Source of the DNA: Siphonodentalium dalli
Lineage: Eukaryota; Mollusca; Scaphopoda; Gadilida; Siphonodentaliidae
Direction of reading: 5' to 3'
Assembly (NCBI GenBank): GCA_032622095.1
Contig: CP136065.1
Span: 99,829,343-99,893,342, forward strand
DNA: 64,000 nucleotides
Part shown: in pieces, positions 23,201 through 38,200 of the stretch
Layout of the letters: every line of letters starts with the position of its first letter
Position numbering within the stretch: the stretch's first letter is position 1
The notes under the pieces: model-generated
Told to the model about the DNA's origin: nothing
The model's input: the letters and a program-made list of their open reading frames with translations, nothing else
The model's database searches: none
Position numbers and translations under genes: made by a program

Positions 23201-26200
23201 GGAATTATGGGTAACTTTTCAGGATTTAGTCGGAAATATGGCTTGTTGCCATTCATCGGAAAGCACTCGGGGAGAGGTTTCCGATGGACTAAATCCTGAA
23301 AAGTTACCCATAATTCTGCTGTGGTTAAGGAGTCGATTAATTAGAGCATTACTGCAAAGAGTTACTCTGCCGGTCAAAATCCAATGACCCCAATAGATCT
23401 TCCAGTCATTTCTTATATAATAGCATTGGTCAGATACGTATAACCATGTTCAGAGCCATTTTCTGGCAGAGAGCCGTATATATGCATATGATTTGTAAGT
23501 TCACCACACCCGATGATTTCATAAATCAAAATTTCCAATGGAATCTAGTACATATAAAGTAAGTAACTGGGGGATGGTTGGCATCTCTGTCAATCTCAAT
23601 ACACATCTGGGCATATTAATGAATTTGAATGGGTATTAGTGTTGAAACGATTATTATTAAATAAATCGATGCTGAAATGCAACAGTCGATTTTTAGTGGA
23701 AACAAATCCCCAACTTGGCTACTGATCGCCAAAAGCAACATAAGGTGCAAAGATCACTTCAAAAGACCGGGATTGCACTAATCAACACCCGCTGCAGCTA
23801 GTTTGAATATTGTCTTTGGCTGGGATTGGGTTTTATTGCTCCCTGTATGTGGTCAGGAAATATATACCCATGGGCAGTTTAAATTGTGAGATATGCGTCC
23901 ACAATCGTGGGGCATGAGATGGGGTGTGAAAATTGAAATTGTGAGTCTCACTCCAAAATCGTAGGAGTCAACATGTCTGGAGGAAGCTCAACCCATTTCC
24001 TCACAAAGCACTCACTGGCACTGGTGAAAGGTAAATCAAACAAAACTATTCTATCATAGTGCAGATAGCTTCAATATGTTATAGTGATAATACTCAGCCT
24101 CTCGAGATTTGTTTTATTTTCTACTTGAGAAATCAACTGACTATCATTTAACTAAACAATTTAAAGTAATTTAAGCTTGAGGTTCTCCATGCACAGTATA
24201 TGAGCGACCATGATATCAGGTTATATACATACTCACTTGCACTATCACGATCAAATGCTAATCTTGAGAGGGTGGGTGCCGATGGCTCAATCAGTGAGTT
24301 TTCACGAGAGCCATTCTCAAAAGACTGTTTCAACTGTAAATAGTAATAGTAACAGGAATTATGACAAACATGAAAATGAAATGAAATGACATTGAAGATA
24401 AACTGAATATTTATAAGGTACTGCAAGGTTTGCCAATAAAAAATAAACAAAGGAACCTAATATGTGATCCCTATCTAGACATAATCTTAAAAAGTGTTTA
24501 TCCGATTGGGTTATTGTAATTATAGCTTGTATCGATCATTGAGAAATCATTGAAACTCAAAAGATCAAACCAAACTTTCCAAATTGCAGCAAATATATAA
24601 TTCCATCCTTAAACATTTGATTTGACGGGAGTACCTCTGACAATTGGTGACTGTTTGAATTATCCACACTTAGGCATTGGATATTGATCAATTTCCAGTT
24701 AACAATCTTAAAATTAAACAAGGACAATATAATAAGGAACATGATTTCAGAAATATTTATTAATCACAGTATCCTTGCTGTACCTTTGCAACAGATTTTG
24801 ATAATCATGCAGTAAATTGAATATTGAGAAGTGGTATACAGCTATACTCTAATTAATCAACCCCTTTAATGAGGTTATGGCCAGACCGCTATCATTCGCA
24901 GTGATCTGCGGTACTGCGTGGTATCTGACCTCGGTCGCATTGGAAGTCCACCGCGGTAATCTAGTCTGTTACCGGCGTACACCACAGTAGTATTTTCCAT
25001 GACCGCCTTACACCGCGGTCATTTCCCGTGTCAACCGCGATCGAAAAATCTGCCGATAAAAATAATTTTACTGTTGTTTTTGAAAACTCAAGGCTGTATA
25101 AGATATAACGGCAATTTTTTATCTGTCTTGTTCAAGTTGGCCTATAATTTGCATTAATATATTAAGAAACTGACCTTGCATTCATTCCTCGCGTGAAACT
25201 AAATTTATTTTAGAGTACTAACGTCTTCAATGGTTGACGTCCCTGATAATACCTTTGAAGTCGGCGCTTACCGGCGTTCGGTGCATGCAAATATAGGTAA
25301 TAATACGCTTGGATCTGTATTCAGTCATACTTCCAAGTCTGTTTGTATGTAAACCAGCTAGAATATTTGGATAGTGAGTTTTCAGCGGAAATTTGCAGAA
25401 TAAACACGACCACAGGTAAGCCAAGGAGACAGAGAATCTTCAAATTCAATTCCAAATATGCCAGCACAAACTACATGCAACTCCAAAGCGATAATAAAAT
25501 CGGGTATAAAGTACTAAACATACCACCTCACAGTGTTTCTTTATTTTATTCTCTGTCCCACATGTTTAAAAAAATATTTATCAGAAAATATTTATTAGTA
25601 TCTGAGAACTCGACATATATAAGAACGATAGCATGTCACGATGTAGGTCACTATTGTTGCGACATAATTTAATTACTGCACTTTCTGCAACTTGTAATTT
25701 CTACTGGATGACATCACATCAGAATGATGATTTTTAAAGCCTGGAAATGACCATTACTCCGACAACATATTCTCTTATTTATGAGGCAATAGCGCGAACA
25801 AGTGTACATGAATATATTCAAATGACATTGTCCTTTCTAATATAATTTTCTTCAAATTCAAAATGGATAAACGTGACATCAAAAGTAAACGTCTATTATA
25901 GTTACAAAAGTAACCCCGCCATGCACGGCTACTGGTACAGGTATACAACTGACTTAGTTTGTCTGACTATGATACCTCATTTTCATTTACGATAGGTTAA
26001 TGTTTGAAAGAGGTCGCGACTCGAGGGAATTCCCGGGGAACCCCCATGCGACAGTTGTATCTGTGGCGTTTCAATTTGTAACACACCGTGTTATGGAATG
26101 TGAATGCCTCTCAACATACTATTTTATCAAATCTGATGCTTTTAAGAATTTTAATAATAGTATCACGCTGTTTGTCACATCTATATAAATAATTATATAA

Positions 26201-29200
26201 AATAGAGAACTTAAATAACACAAAATCATTCTCGAATTTCGTGTTTTTGAAAATGCCGATCGAGTTGGCTCTTACTAGTATGTATGAATACTAGGCCTAC
26301 CTGCTTTAGTTTCCGACCATATATATACACATATATATAATTATATATATGACGTTACCTGCAATTTTTGCAACAGAAATTACCACGTCCCATTAGTTAC
26401 ACGATAACTGTATAATACTTACAAATACATCTGTTCACAACAGCAGTGTAACTACCATGGCATTGCAACAAAAGGTGATCACCACACCAATTACCACGGC
26501 AGTGCCGATTGCCATGGCTAATTTTGAGGCCTGTTTTATTATAGTTCAATCCCGATTAGGTGCACATAAGACTGCAGTTTTCCATCACCGGCTCGTCCAG
26601 TCAAGAAGTTATTAGTCATGAAATTTGTTACTGCGTAAGACAACCATGGTCATGAAGTGCGCTACCGCATGTCACTGCGGTCGCTACCACGGGTCACCGT
26701 GGTCATGAGGTGTGCTACTGCATGTCACCGCTGTACCCAAAACTCAACCAAAACAGTAGTGGTTAACCGCCTGACCGCGGTATTGCACCGCAGTAATACC
26801 GCATGTCAACCTCGTTAAGGAGGGTTGATTAATTAGAGCATAGCTGTATTCTCAGGTACCTAATAATCATGATGGCCTAATAATAGTTATGGATGGGGAT
26901 TTAGGCTGAAATTAATAATAGTGATGGCAATTTCACTCTTTGTCTCAATGTAAAATAATAGTGATAGTTGGGAATATTCTCCAAATTTATAATCGTGCTG
27001 ACACTATTAATAGGCACCTGAGAGTTAGAGATGGGCGGTATTGAAATTTCAAGCTTGGTATCGGTATCGGTAAATTTTCGTCGATTTACCGCGGTATCGG
27101 TACGGTAATCGGTATTGCTATTAAATTACAAAACCAGAGCAGAGATTCCCGGTAAATTGCGGTAATTCAAGTTTTTAACTTAACAATGTACATGTATATA
27201 TGCCCACGGATTTAATACATTCGTGACAACAGCTAAATGAGGCAACACAATGACCAACACAATTATTCAATTAAGTGATATTCACACATCTCTTTGATGA
27301 TTTACACGCACGCCGTCGCACCGCTTTTGAAAAGAATAAGAGATTATATCATTGCATGGATACAATATCTATACGTGTCAATTTCGTCACATTTTCGCGA
27401 TTGAATATAATTGTGAGTAGTAATTAGTGATCACAATTCACAAATCCCTATCAATAGTCGCAACGCGAAATAAATCTTAGAATTTAATCAATAGATGGAT
27501 CTGTTCTATTTTTAGAAAGTGAAAGTAGATTCTGATTCACTGTATAAATGAATTCGGACCTTATTTCTGTTTATGCCGTTTGCATTGTCGGTGTCTTTGA
27601 AGTCGCCAAAGCCACGTGCTATACGGACTGCCACCGCCTGAGTATTACATAGTGACAGTCAGTGTGGCATTGCCGTTACAATCATGATGTAGCAATACGT
27701 TACAGCACAGCTTCTTTGATGCACTGTGTAGTGTGTATCTATTCAACTGCATTGATTGTTAGGCCCGTAACTAGGTCAGCCATCTGAGTGTGTAATTCCT
27801 TTTGCTCGCTTACAAGGCCTGTCAAACTGATAACAGGTCACAGTCGGCAGAGTTCTTATCAAGTGGATGCTTTTTACCAGTCGGGTTCTTTGTGATGGTC
27901 TGATGGATGTGTATAATTAAAGTACCGAATCAAAACTGTTTACTGAGAAACTTTACTCAATACGAAGACTGTGACACAAGTTGGCAACACATGGATAATT
28001 TCAATACCGAAAATTCGGTATTTTTAGTTTTGATTCGGTACGGTAAATCGGTATTACGCTGATACCGATACCGCACGGTAAATACCGAGTACCGCCCATC
28101 TCTACTGAGAGTAATACTATTATAAATATATATATATAAATCTGGCTATAAAATGGAAACTTTGACAAGACAAGCCCAAATGATTCCTGACTGTAAAATA
28201 ACTCACCATTTCAACTGGAAGAATATGTTCCTCAATTGCTTTCTGTATGTCTGCAATCTGATAGGACGGGGGACCACTATATGGACTGACCCTGTCTGAA
28301 GTGTTTCGGCCATCTCCAGGGTCGACTGGTAAACCATTGCTAGCTATCTGTGCGATTATGCGATTCTTCAGAAAAATTTGTTTTTGTAGATCATTTGACT
28401 CCTTTTGTTGTTTACTGAGATTTGTGCTGCTCGTAAATTTGCCATCTAAAACGTCCTGGTTGAAGTGATGCTGTAACATAAAGAAAGGACTGATTGATTC
28501 ATGCTAAATCACCTGAAAGATTGATATTGTTGCATCATCTTCGACCCAACGATGCACTGAATTGCATAGTTCCAAGTCTGCTCGTATGTAAACTAGCTAT
28601 GATATTGGGATAGCGAGATGCTGTTTAACGTCCAAGACCATCTGGATACCCTTTCTATAATGGGTTTTATGTGTTAGTGACCAGCTCACATAAAACCCAC
28701 AAATAAATGTAATCAAATATCACAATTGCAATAAAAGGGTATATTCCATAGAAGACATGATATTTGTTCAGTTGTTAATTGAAAGTGGTAATTTAATGTG
28801 GAAAATACATTGGATCCCAATGTTTACATAATTTGAAAAAGTACAAATGCATTTGACCTCTCGAATTGAGCTCGTTTTTTTTCCATCGTAGCACCCGTAG
28901 GTAAACATAAACAACACCACATGGTCGTAAATTGAATTAATTCTGTCATGTACACCTGGTAATTTGTAAATTACATATATATCGCGAGATGTTCCATGTA
29001 AGAAATGTTTAACTAATAAGTAATATAGGACCACTTACAATTAAATAAACACATAATAGTGATGGGTTGTTGGAATAAAATATCAGCGTACTGTCGGAGA
29101 TCAGTTGTGTATGCAGCCCTCGCATTTGGCTACGGCATTCGGCAATGCCGAGCGATTTGCTGAAGTAAACGGCTCTGACTACGGCAGTACACTGCCGTAG

Positions 29201-32200
29201 CGGATTGCTGACCCGGCACTGACATGAATGGTGTTGAACTAGTTGAATAATCCTCCAAAGATTGAAAGTGAATAGTGTTAAAACAATAAAAAGTCAAGCT
29301 ACAAAAACGGGAGTTAAATTTCTCTTATCCATGGTCAAATTCATGATGCATGACAAAAGAAATAACTGTTAAAACAGTCAAGGAGCGGATAGCCAACACC
29401 TACCGCGAACTCAAAGTAAGTGACAAATTCAAAACAAAATTGAATCCAAATTATATATTATCCACCCTGTGTCAATCCAACAATCCCGGATAATCGACAA
29501 TGTCAGCTTCTTTGAAAGTGCCCCGCGCTTTCCAAGAAAGTTACTCGATGCACAACATTTTAGTCACAGAGTAGCATTGGAGCCAGTCTGGCAACATGTG
29601 TGAAACCGTGTAGCAAACAAGTAGTACGCACATGCGAATTGATCACAATGTGTCAAAGACTTGAATGAGTGATGTCGGTTACGCTTGATTGACTGTGTCG
29701 CATCGTCGACAAATATACACAAGGGCACGTGGTTATAGAAGTACAAGTTTTATTAATGGAAATAGGTCAGTGCAGAAGTCTAGTGATCACGATGACAGAC
29801 AATTGTATTTAACCAATCGAGTGAGCCGATTCGTTTCAAATTGGGGGAAGGTGGGGTCTTCACACTAATGATTGACGTGCGTCAGTGAGACATCTGACAG
29901 CCGGTTCCTGATAAGTGCTTTGATGTTTGACACTTTGTTGTCACGAGTTCTCGGGGGACATGCACATTATTATTACTTACCATTGAGTGTTAATTGGTAT
30001 AAACATATTTGTTTTATTTGCTATTCCAATCATCTAAGTGCCCGTCACTTTACGACTGACAATCAGGTATGATGTATCCATGTCCAGGCGACGTCATTCA
30101 AGAAACTGTATAATTTAATTTCCGAACGGGGCATGGCAGGTTCTGTCATTATTCAATAGTCGTTCGATCCCACGGCCGTGGTTCTGGTTACTGTTAGTGG
30201 GTATCACATAGAAGATTGATATATTCCAGGGAAAAATAAATAGTACACATCTTGTAAACATTTTATGATTAGTCATACAAATTTTTACAAAACAGCCATT
30301 AAGCCACATTTTTTGACAGGATGTAAAAATGCCGTAGTCACTGCCGAAGCACATCAAATTGGCTACGGCATTCTACTGCCGTAGCAAATAAATCTGAATT
30401 GCCAGGGCTGTGTATGGGTGTACTCAATTGTTTATGGGTGACTTTGTTGGCATAGAAGCCGAACGTTGTCGATTACACTTCGACTCTCAGTTTAAACGTA
30501 AACAAATCGATGTTAGTCCTAATAAACTGGAATATTCTATGCGCAATTTAACATAAAGTTAGATTATTATAAATCATTATGACCATAAGGTGTCAATCTT
30601 TCCGATATTTAAAGCACTAGCAGGGTGACCCGACTTCGTCCGGACTGTTTCCCCTCTGCTTTCATCCGTCGAAAGGCGCGATTTGACCTTGAATTGACCA
30701 TTTTGAAGGTCAAGGTCAGGTTGGGGTAACGATTTGACCCGTCCAAAAGTATCTCTAGGTATCAAATTTCGTCAAAATCCCATCGAAAGGCGCGATTTTA
30801 CCTTGAATTGACCATTTTGAAGGTCAAGGTCAGATCGGGGTCACAATTTGACCCGTCCAAAACACTCCCCATCCAAAAGTATCCCTAGGTATCAAATTTC
30901 ATCCAAATCCCGTCGAAAGGCGCCATTTGACCTTGAATTGACCATTTTGAAGGTCAAGTCAGGGTCATGATTTGACCCGTCCAAAACACTCCCCGGACAA
31001 AAGTCCCCTAAGTATCAAATTTCGTCAAAATCCATCTGGCAGTTTTCCCGGCCATTGCTAACAGACAGACAGAAGTCCCAAAATATATAGTAGACTAGCC
31101 CGCCACTGGCGGGATTGGTCCCATGGCTTTGGTCGATCCATTAAGCTTTGGTCGATCCATTAATTTTTGTGTTTCAAGGTAACCCTGTACAGGCACGACA
31201 TATTCCCCGTCCCGAGTTGACCATACATAAGAAATTTCACGTTGATGTCACCGCTGATGACCGAGATATCGCCCAAGGTCATTTGTGGGTACCCGTTTCA
31301 AGGTCACCTCAGGCGGACAAACTGACCCGACGAAAATCTCTCCCCGTCCCTTGGAAGCCCTAAGTACGAATTTTGGTCTCGATGTTTTTAAGATGCGTGT
31401 ATGTTAACATTAAATTTGTTATTATAAGTCTTCACACGACATGGATAAGTTCATATATCAACTTAACAATCGTTCTTCACAGACATTAGTTCAGGACAAA
31501 CATAATTATGTTACATTGAACGATCGGCCCAACAGCGAAATAGCGTACGATGATAATATAGTATGTTTGCGCTCTTGCGTAGGCCTATATCGCGACGTTC
31601 CGTAAACTTTGAGGTTTTTTATAATAACTAATAGATTGTCATGATATTGAAGCATTGGGGAATGATATATACATGGCAGCTTATACCTACACATTCAATA
31701 TACAATCCGCTTAATTTTGGTGTGATTCATATTCTTGAATACACGAAGGTGGTGAATTAGTCTGCACTTTAACACATATTTGTGTGTATTTTACGATTAG
31801 CCGACGAACGTGCTATAACGGTTGTCGGCTCCACGTATTCAATACGTTGATATTGTAAACAAACTTTTCTCAATTGTCGTTTTGGTCCAACAATAACTCC
31901 GAATAATAGTTAAGATGTATTTAGATAGAATTATCGAAAGAATTTGACCGATTAGGATGCATTTTAAGAGAATCGAGTGGAGAAAACTTGGTAACTATAA
32001 ACGCGAATTCTGCCATCACATGTTTCTGTATGATGTAGGCGAAGTAACTCTAAAATTTAGGCAAGTATTTAACCCATCAATCCCCATTGCGGTGGCAGGT
32101 GAAGGAGTGGTCGCACGGGCTCACGAATGGTCCGATGACACTTCCCGTGGCTTTTTACCCTTAGATAGGAAGTTTGGGCTCAATCGGTCGAGCTGTTTTC

Positions 32201-35200
32201 GAGTCTATAAAGGATATATATATATATACACACGGAAGTCTCAAAATATATATATAGATTATGTACTGATTTGTTGGGTAAAATAAAGTAATATAGCAGA
32301 CAAATCCAGCCACCAGGTCTGGGCGTAAAACCCATTATAAAAAGGGTATCCAGACGGTCTCGAACTATCTATTGCATGGAGGTAAACTCTAGTTAGCTAG
32401 GGCAGTACGAAAGAAAACCAGTCGTCTTCATTGAATCACATCACAATTTGAAGCCCATATCTGCCACACTGAAGGGTACTAGTAAATGCTTGATTCCCAA
32501 TATGGAATTTATATCGTTGTTCAGCAAAAAGTTCAACAACCTTAGGCTACTATTAACGTGACTTGAAACACTCTGGTAAAGTGATCAAATAGAAATGGAG
32601 AATAATCTTGCTAAAAGTTGTTATTTCACAAATATTATATCCAAATTGACAACACACTCATTCTTATACTATTATATTAATTTAATGCAGTGATTCTCAA
32701 TGGCAAAATCCATGAAGTGCAACGGTCGATTTGTTTGAAATTTTCGGCAATGTTAGTACAATGCTGCATTCCTCCAGATGGCATGGTGCCTGAATACTAA
32801 CTTATCAGTTTCACGCACCCGAACAAGTCCATAATATGTCTTTAAGTTATTAACAGAATATCAATAAAATGAATCCAAAGATTTCTCTAACTGTTATCAA
32901 CTTATATGATTTGAATTTTCCTACAAACAAAGCATAGACCATTCCATAACATACTTTTGTAACTGAATAGAACAATCAATTATGTAATCAAAAGGTTAAC
33001 CCTTTCTATACTAAATTGATTCTCCCATTCAGTTATAAAATTATCTATTGGAATGGTCTATTATTAAATTATCTGGAGGAGTGTTCAGGAAGAATACGCA
33101 GACATCAGATAATAAAAATGCAGGAATCATATTTATTGGAGGAAAATGTTTAGATAATAAGTTGAAATTTTTATGGGAACTACTCGTCAATGAATATATA
33201 ATATAGAAAGTGTTAAAAACTATAGGCCAGTTAGTATATTACCTATGTTCTCAAAGATATATGCGAAAGCTATTCATTCTCAACTATCTGGTTTCTTCAA
33301 GAGCATATTTGACAATTCTTTGTGTGCTTTCATAAAGGCCATGGTTGTCAGACCCACATTGCTGAGACTAATTGAAGACTGGAAATCTGCACTTGATCAA
33401 CATAAATATGTTGCAGCTATTCTCAAGGACTTATCCAAAGCTTTTGACTGCCTACCCCATCAACTTCTTCTTACTAAATTATCAGCCTATGGAATTTCTG
33501 ACAAAACGACCTCCCTCCTACATTTGGTGAAATGGTTAAATGAAAGCTAATCCTGATAAATTCCAAGCTATTGCAATAGGAGCTGCATCATCTTCATTAA
33601 CCCTTATTCCAACGTATCGTCTTTTGTTGTAGCGTCCGTATCGTCTTTTGTTGTAGCGTCCGTATCGTCTTTTGACGTCTTTAATTTTTGCATTTTCAAC
33701 ACTCGGATTTGAGACTCGAATAAAGAGTAATAATGACGATTTACATTGATTGTGTTTTGTTCTGCTGATGGTTAAGATCATGAAGGGCACATATTAAATC
33801 CTTTCTTCCTTTGCTAGGCTTTAGATTTGCAAAATGTTTACTTAGAATGCTGTTTTGGCGGACAAAATGAAAACAAACGAAATAGAAACACGTGGTTTCG
33901 ACGAAAACGAAAGTTGTTGTCAGAGACGCTTCCTTGTTGATTGTGTTATGCGTGGCCGCAAGGTTAATCTATGTAAAATATGACAACTTGAAATTGATAT
34001 CTATATTGGATTATGTATTATTTCTTAAGTGTTGATTTTATATTTCCAAATAGTGCAATATGAACATTTTTCCCAGCCGTAATTAAATCGGCCACAGCTA
34101 AGCAAAATCACAGCGTGACAGTTGCGGAACTAGCCATTGGGATGTTTTTCCTGTCGAGTTCCATTATGATTGTCACTTCATCCGTGAAAAAAGATTTTTA
34201 TAATAATATTTTTTTTAATGGACTAACATCATAATGAAGGCACGTATTTCCACCTTGCCTTCCTAAATATTAAAAAATGTTGACATAGAGTATGTTCTCA
34301 GTCTCGTATTGGCTGACAAATGAAAACAAACGAAACAGAAACACGTGGTTCACTGGTAGCGAATTTTCGACGAAGACGAAATTTGATCAATATTTAATGT
34401 AGGTGAACTTCTCCACAAACCAAATGTTGTGAAACATATTCATTAAGTGTCACAATTGTTGTTTAATTTGAGAACTCGAACATTGCAATTCCAAATTGAT
34501 GACTCAAAGTGGATCTTTCTGCTTTTATTGCACAAATTTACTCTGCGAAATCAGGTTATGTCGGAGCATCGGAATATTATTTCCGGTTGTAATGTAACTA
34601 CGGACGCGGCCGTTGTTGTGCTATAGGCGGGATTCTGAACACATAATTAAAACTTTTTTATATATATTATCTACAAATTTAGTATAATAAATTGATGAGA
34701 TATTACTTTTATATGTCCATCTGTTCAAGATTTCAAATATAACGCACAAAAGACCATCGACCCTGATCGATCGAGAAAGAAATCAATAAAAAAAAAGTAA
34801 ATATCTCCAGGTTTGACATCAAGTCAGCCCAATGCGGGTGCTTCTAAATAAAGGCGAGTTCACAGTTGACATGCAGATATCTCAAATTCATCTTGGGAAG
34901 CTTCTTTGCGTGTATGCATATATAATTACCGAGTATAAAGTAATAATGTACTTATATCAACGCAATGTCGATAAAACAAAGAATATCCCAAGCGACACAT
35001 TCGAGCACCTGCTGGCGACGTCTTACTCAAGTTAGCCCACTGCCATTTCGAACAATTCGCGCTCGTTTTCTGTCATCTAATTAGCATCAATGGGGAAACT
35101 CCACCCCTAAACTTGAGCCAATGAAATCAGTTCAAACTTCAAAGTGCAAAGACTAAGGACTATGGCTATTGAAACATTTATAATTTTAAATAAGTTGTCA

Positions 35201-38200
35201 CCTATATTCTTAAAGGATTTAGTTTGTTGGAAGAACACCAAATATAGTTTCAGGAGGTACCAAGATTTAATCTTGTGACATATGGTAAAGGTCCTTCAAA
35301 TATGCTGCCCCCACCACAGACATGACTATTGGAACTTATTCCCTATTTTCAAAAATGTCGCTTTCGACCGATTTGATGGCATGGGTGGGTGGCCCACCCC
35401 AAATACCACCTAGAAACACCCGACCCCCCACCCATCACCCCCGGGGGGGTGAAAATGGGGTATGGACTATTTTCGAGAACGGTAAGGATTTCGACCGATT
35501 TGACGGCATGGGTGGGTGGCCCGCCCCAAATACCACCTAGAAACACCCCGACCCCCCCACCCATCACCCCCTGGGGGTGCCACCACGAGGGGGTGAAAAT
35601 GGGGTATGGACCATTTTCGAGAACGGTAAGGATTTCGACCGATTTGACGGCATGGGTGGGTGGCCCGCCCCAAATACCACCTAGAAACACCCCGACCCCC
35701 ACCCATCACCCCCGGGGGGTGCAACCCCGAGGGGGTGAAAATGGGGTATGGACCATTTTCGAGAACGGTAAGGATTTCGACCGATTTGACGGCATTTGTG
35801 GGTGGCCCACCCCAAATACCACCTAGAAACACCCCGACCCCCCACCCATCACCCCCGGGGGGGTGAAAATGGGGTATGGACCATTTTTGAGAACGGTAAG
35901 GATTTCGACCGATTTGACGGCATGGGTGGGTGGTAGAGCTGGGCGGTTTTGCGGTTTTGACCGTAAGTTCGGTGTTTCCTCCACCACTAAAAACCGAACC
36001 GAACAATTAGAAGAAAACCGTCATAGGCGATCTTTCTTGGTTGACTACTGACCGTATTTCACCGGGACGGTCGGAAATTATACTCGCCGGTCCGCCGGAA
36101 GTTATTAATCGACTTCCGTTTCCAAGCGAGACACATGTTGGCGACTCGAAAAAATCAACTCGTCTCGACAACGATGTCATAATTCTCATAATGTCGAGTA
36201 CGAAAAGCAAATGGCTACAATTTTTCAATAAAAAAAAAAATAAACTTTCATCTTGTAAATTATGTATCAAAGAAATATCGGCGGAGCACGGAAACACGTC
36301 AAACTTGCGGTCACATATCCAAAGAAAACACAAAAAAGAATTCGTTGAAACACAAACTGAAATTGAAAGCGAGAGTCAGCTTCAAGTTGAAAAGACCGCC
36401 ACTTCTTCTGGGCTTATATGTAGAAAACGGAAATCTGAATCTGTTGTAACTGATAGTAGAGAAACGAAACAAGGAAGAATAACTGGATATTTGGGATCAC
36501 ATGGTATTTGGGATAAGAAAGATGCCAGAAGATTGCAATCAGACAATCTCATAGTACAAATGATTTGTCTAGATTATCAACCTATGTCAATCGTAGAAGA
36601 TGAAGGATTCCTCAAGCTTATAAATTATCTTCAGCCGTGTTATAAGCCACCAACAAGACGTGAATTGCGATCAGTTCTCATCCCAGGAATGTACCAAACA
36701 AAAAAAGCAGAAATTCTCGAGGAGCTAAAGCAAGCAGAATTCTTTGGATTAACTACTGACCATTGGACTTCCAGAGCGAATGACGCATATATGGCCATAA
36801 CATGCAATTTTCTCAATTCTGATTTTGAACTGAAGGATTATTGTCTCGCCATTACTCATACCCCAGACTCACATACAGCTGTTAATATATCAACGGATTT
36901 AACAAATTGTGTTGAAAACTGGATAAGGGACAAAGGGAAAAAATGCAAAGTGTATGTGGTTTCGGATAATGCTTCCAATATGGTCGCTGCTGCAAAATTA
37001 TTGCCATCTCATTTCACAACTCTGCGCTGTTTCGCACATACCCTCCAACTTGTAATTAAAGACAGTCTTAAAAAGTTTCCTGCCACTCAGAAAATAATAG
37101 CGAAGTGTAAAACTATTGTGACATATTATCATCATAGTTCTCAAGCCACACATAAACTCAAAGAAATGCAAAGAACAATGGGGTTGAAGGAACATAAGCT
37201 AAAAACAGAGTGCGAAACCCGATGGAACTCGACGTACTATATGATGGAAAGATTAGTACAAGAAAAAGAACCTCTGTCTGCAGTAATTGCATCCATCGCT
37301 AAATTGCCAAATCTTAATGCATTTGAATGGAAAACGGCAGCTGAATATGTCAAGGCATTGAAACCTCTGGAAAATGCAACAACAATGCTCTCGTCTGCAA
37401 AGTTTGCCACCACATCCATGATCATACCAGTTCTGAACACTGTCATAGATGAACTGTCCTGTTCTGTATTGAATGACTTTGGCAAAACTGTTACAAGTAA
37501 CATCAATAGCAGGTGGCCTGACTATGAGAAAAATGCACTATATGCTGTTTCAACATGTATTGATCCCAGATTTAAACTACATGCCTTTTCATGTGACAAT
37601 CTGAAATGTACTGCCAGACAAATGTTGTTAGACCAACTGTTTTCACACTGTAACAAAGACACCAAACTTGTGACCAAAGATAAAGAGACATGTTCAGAAT
37701 CAGAGGAAAATGTTGACTGTTGAGGAAGTTCAAATAACTCATGCTACTCCATCTACTTCCTCCACAGTCTCAGTATCAGAAAAGGGTAAAGAGGAGACAG
37801 TTCCTAAGCATGATTTCTGGGCTACGTTAAAAAAAAAAGTGGCGAAGAAAAAGGAGCCAACGAAAGGAGATGAAGATGAACTTAGAGCAGTGCTACTGTT
37901 TGAAACTGACCATTACCTTGAAGAAGATCCCATTGAACCAACAGATTGCCCGTTCATTTGGTGGCAGAACAATAAAAGACAATACAAACATCTTGCAGAC
38001 TTTGCCAGGTCTCTGTTGTTCATTCCTGGAACATCTGTTCCCAGTGAAAGGATATTTAGTAAATCAGGCTTAGTTCTGTCAGACAGAAGATGCAGCTTGA
38101 AGCCTATTCACGCAGAAATGCTTGTATTCCTAAATCATAATTTGAGATGTTGATTCCATTTGGAAATTGGAATACAAGCATTTCTGCATCAATAGGCTTC

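Larger units (their letters stand above)
28566..32415. mobile_element. Composite TIR element with other repeats inside
   Basis: ATCTGGATACCCTTTCTATA with ATGGGTTTTA near 28650 is repeated inverted as TAAAACCCAT and AAAGGGTATCCAGA near 32326-32354. Flanking stretches (GTATGTAAACTAGCTA versus its complement near 32380) match weakly. A solo end is at 25331-25385. The element 29114-30410 and RTE-like repeats lie inside. Confidence 0.5.

Noticed and set aside
25343-25672. 109-codon plus-strand open frame inside the 24837-26848 element
   Set aside because: No DDE, helix-turn-helix or other transposase motif; could be chance.
35322-36006. Open frames of 117-179 codons, Pro- and Gly-rich, on both strands
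   Set aside because: They fall in the 127-144 bp tandem units of the foldback arm and run into the hAT end; simultaneous openness on both strands reflects repeat composition.
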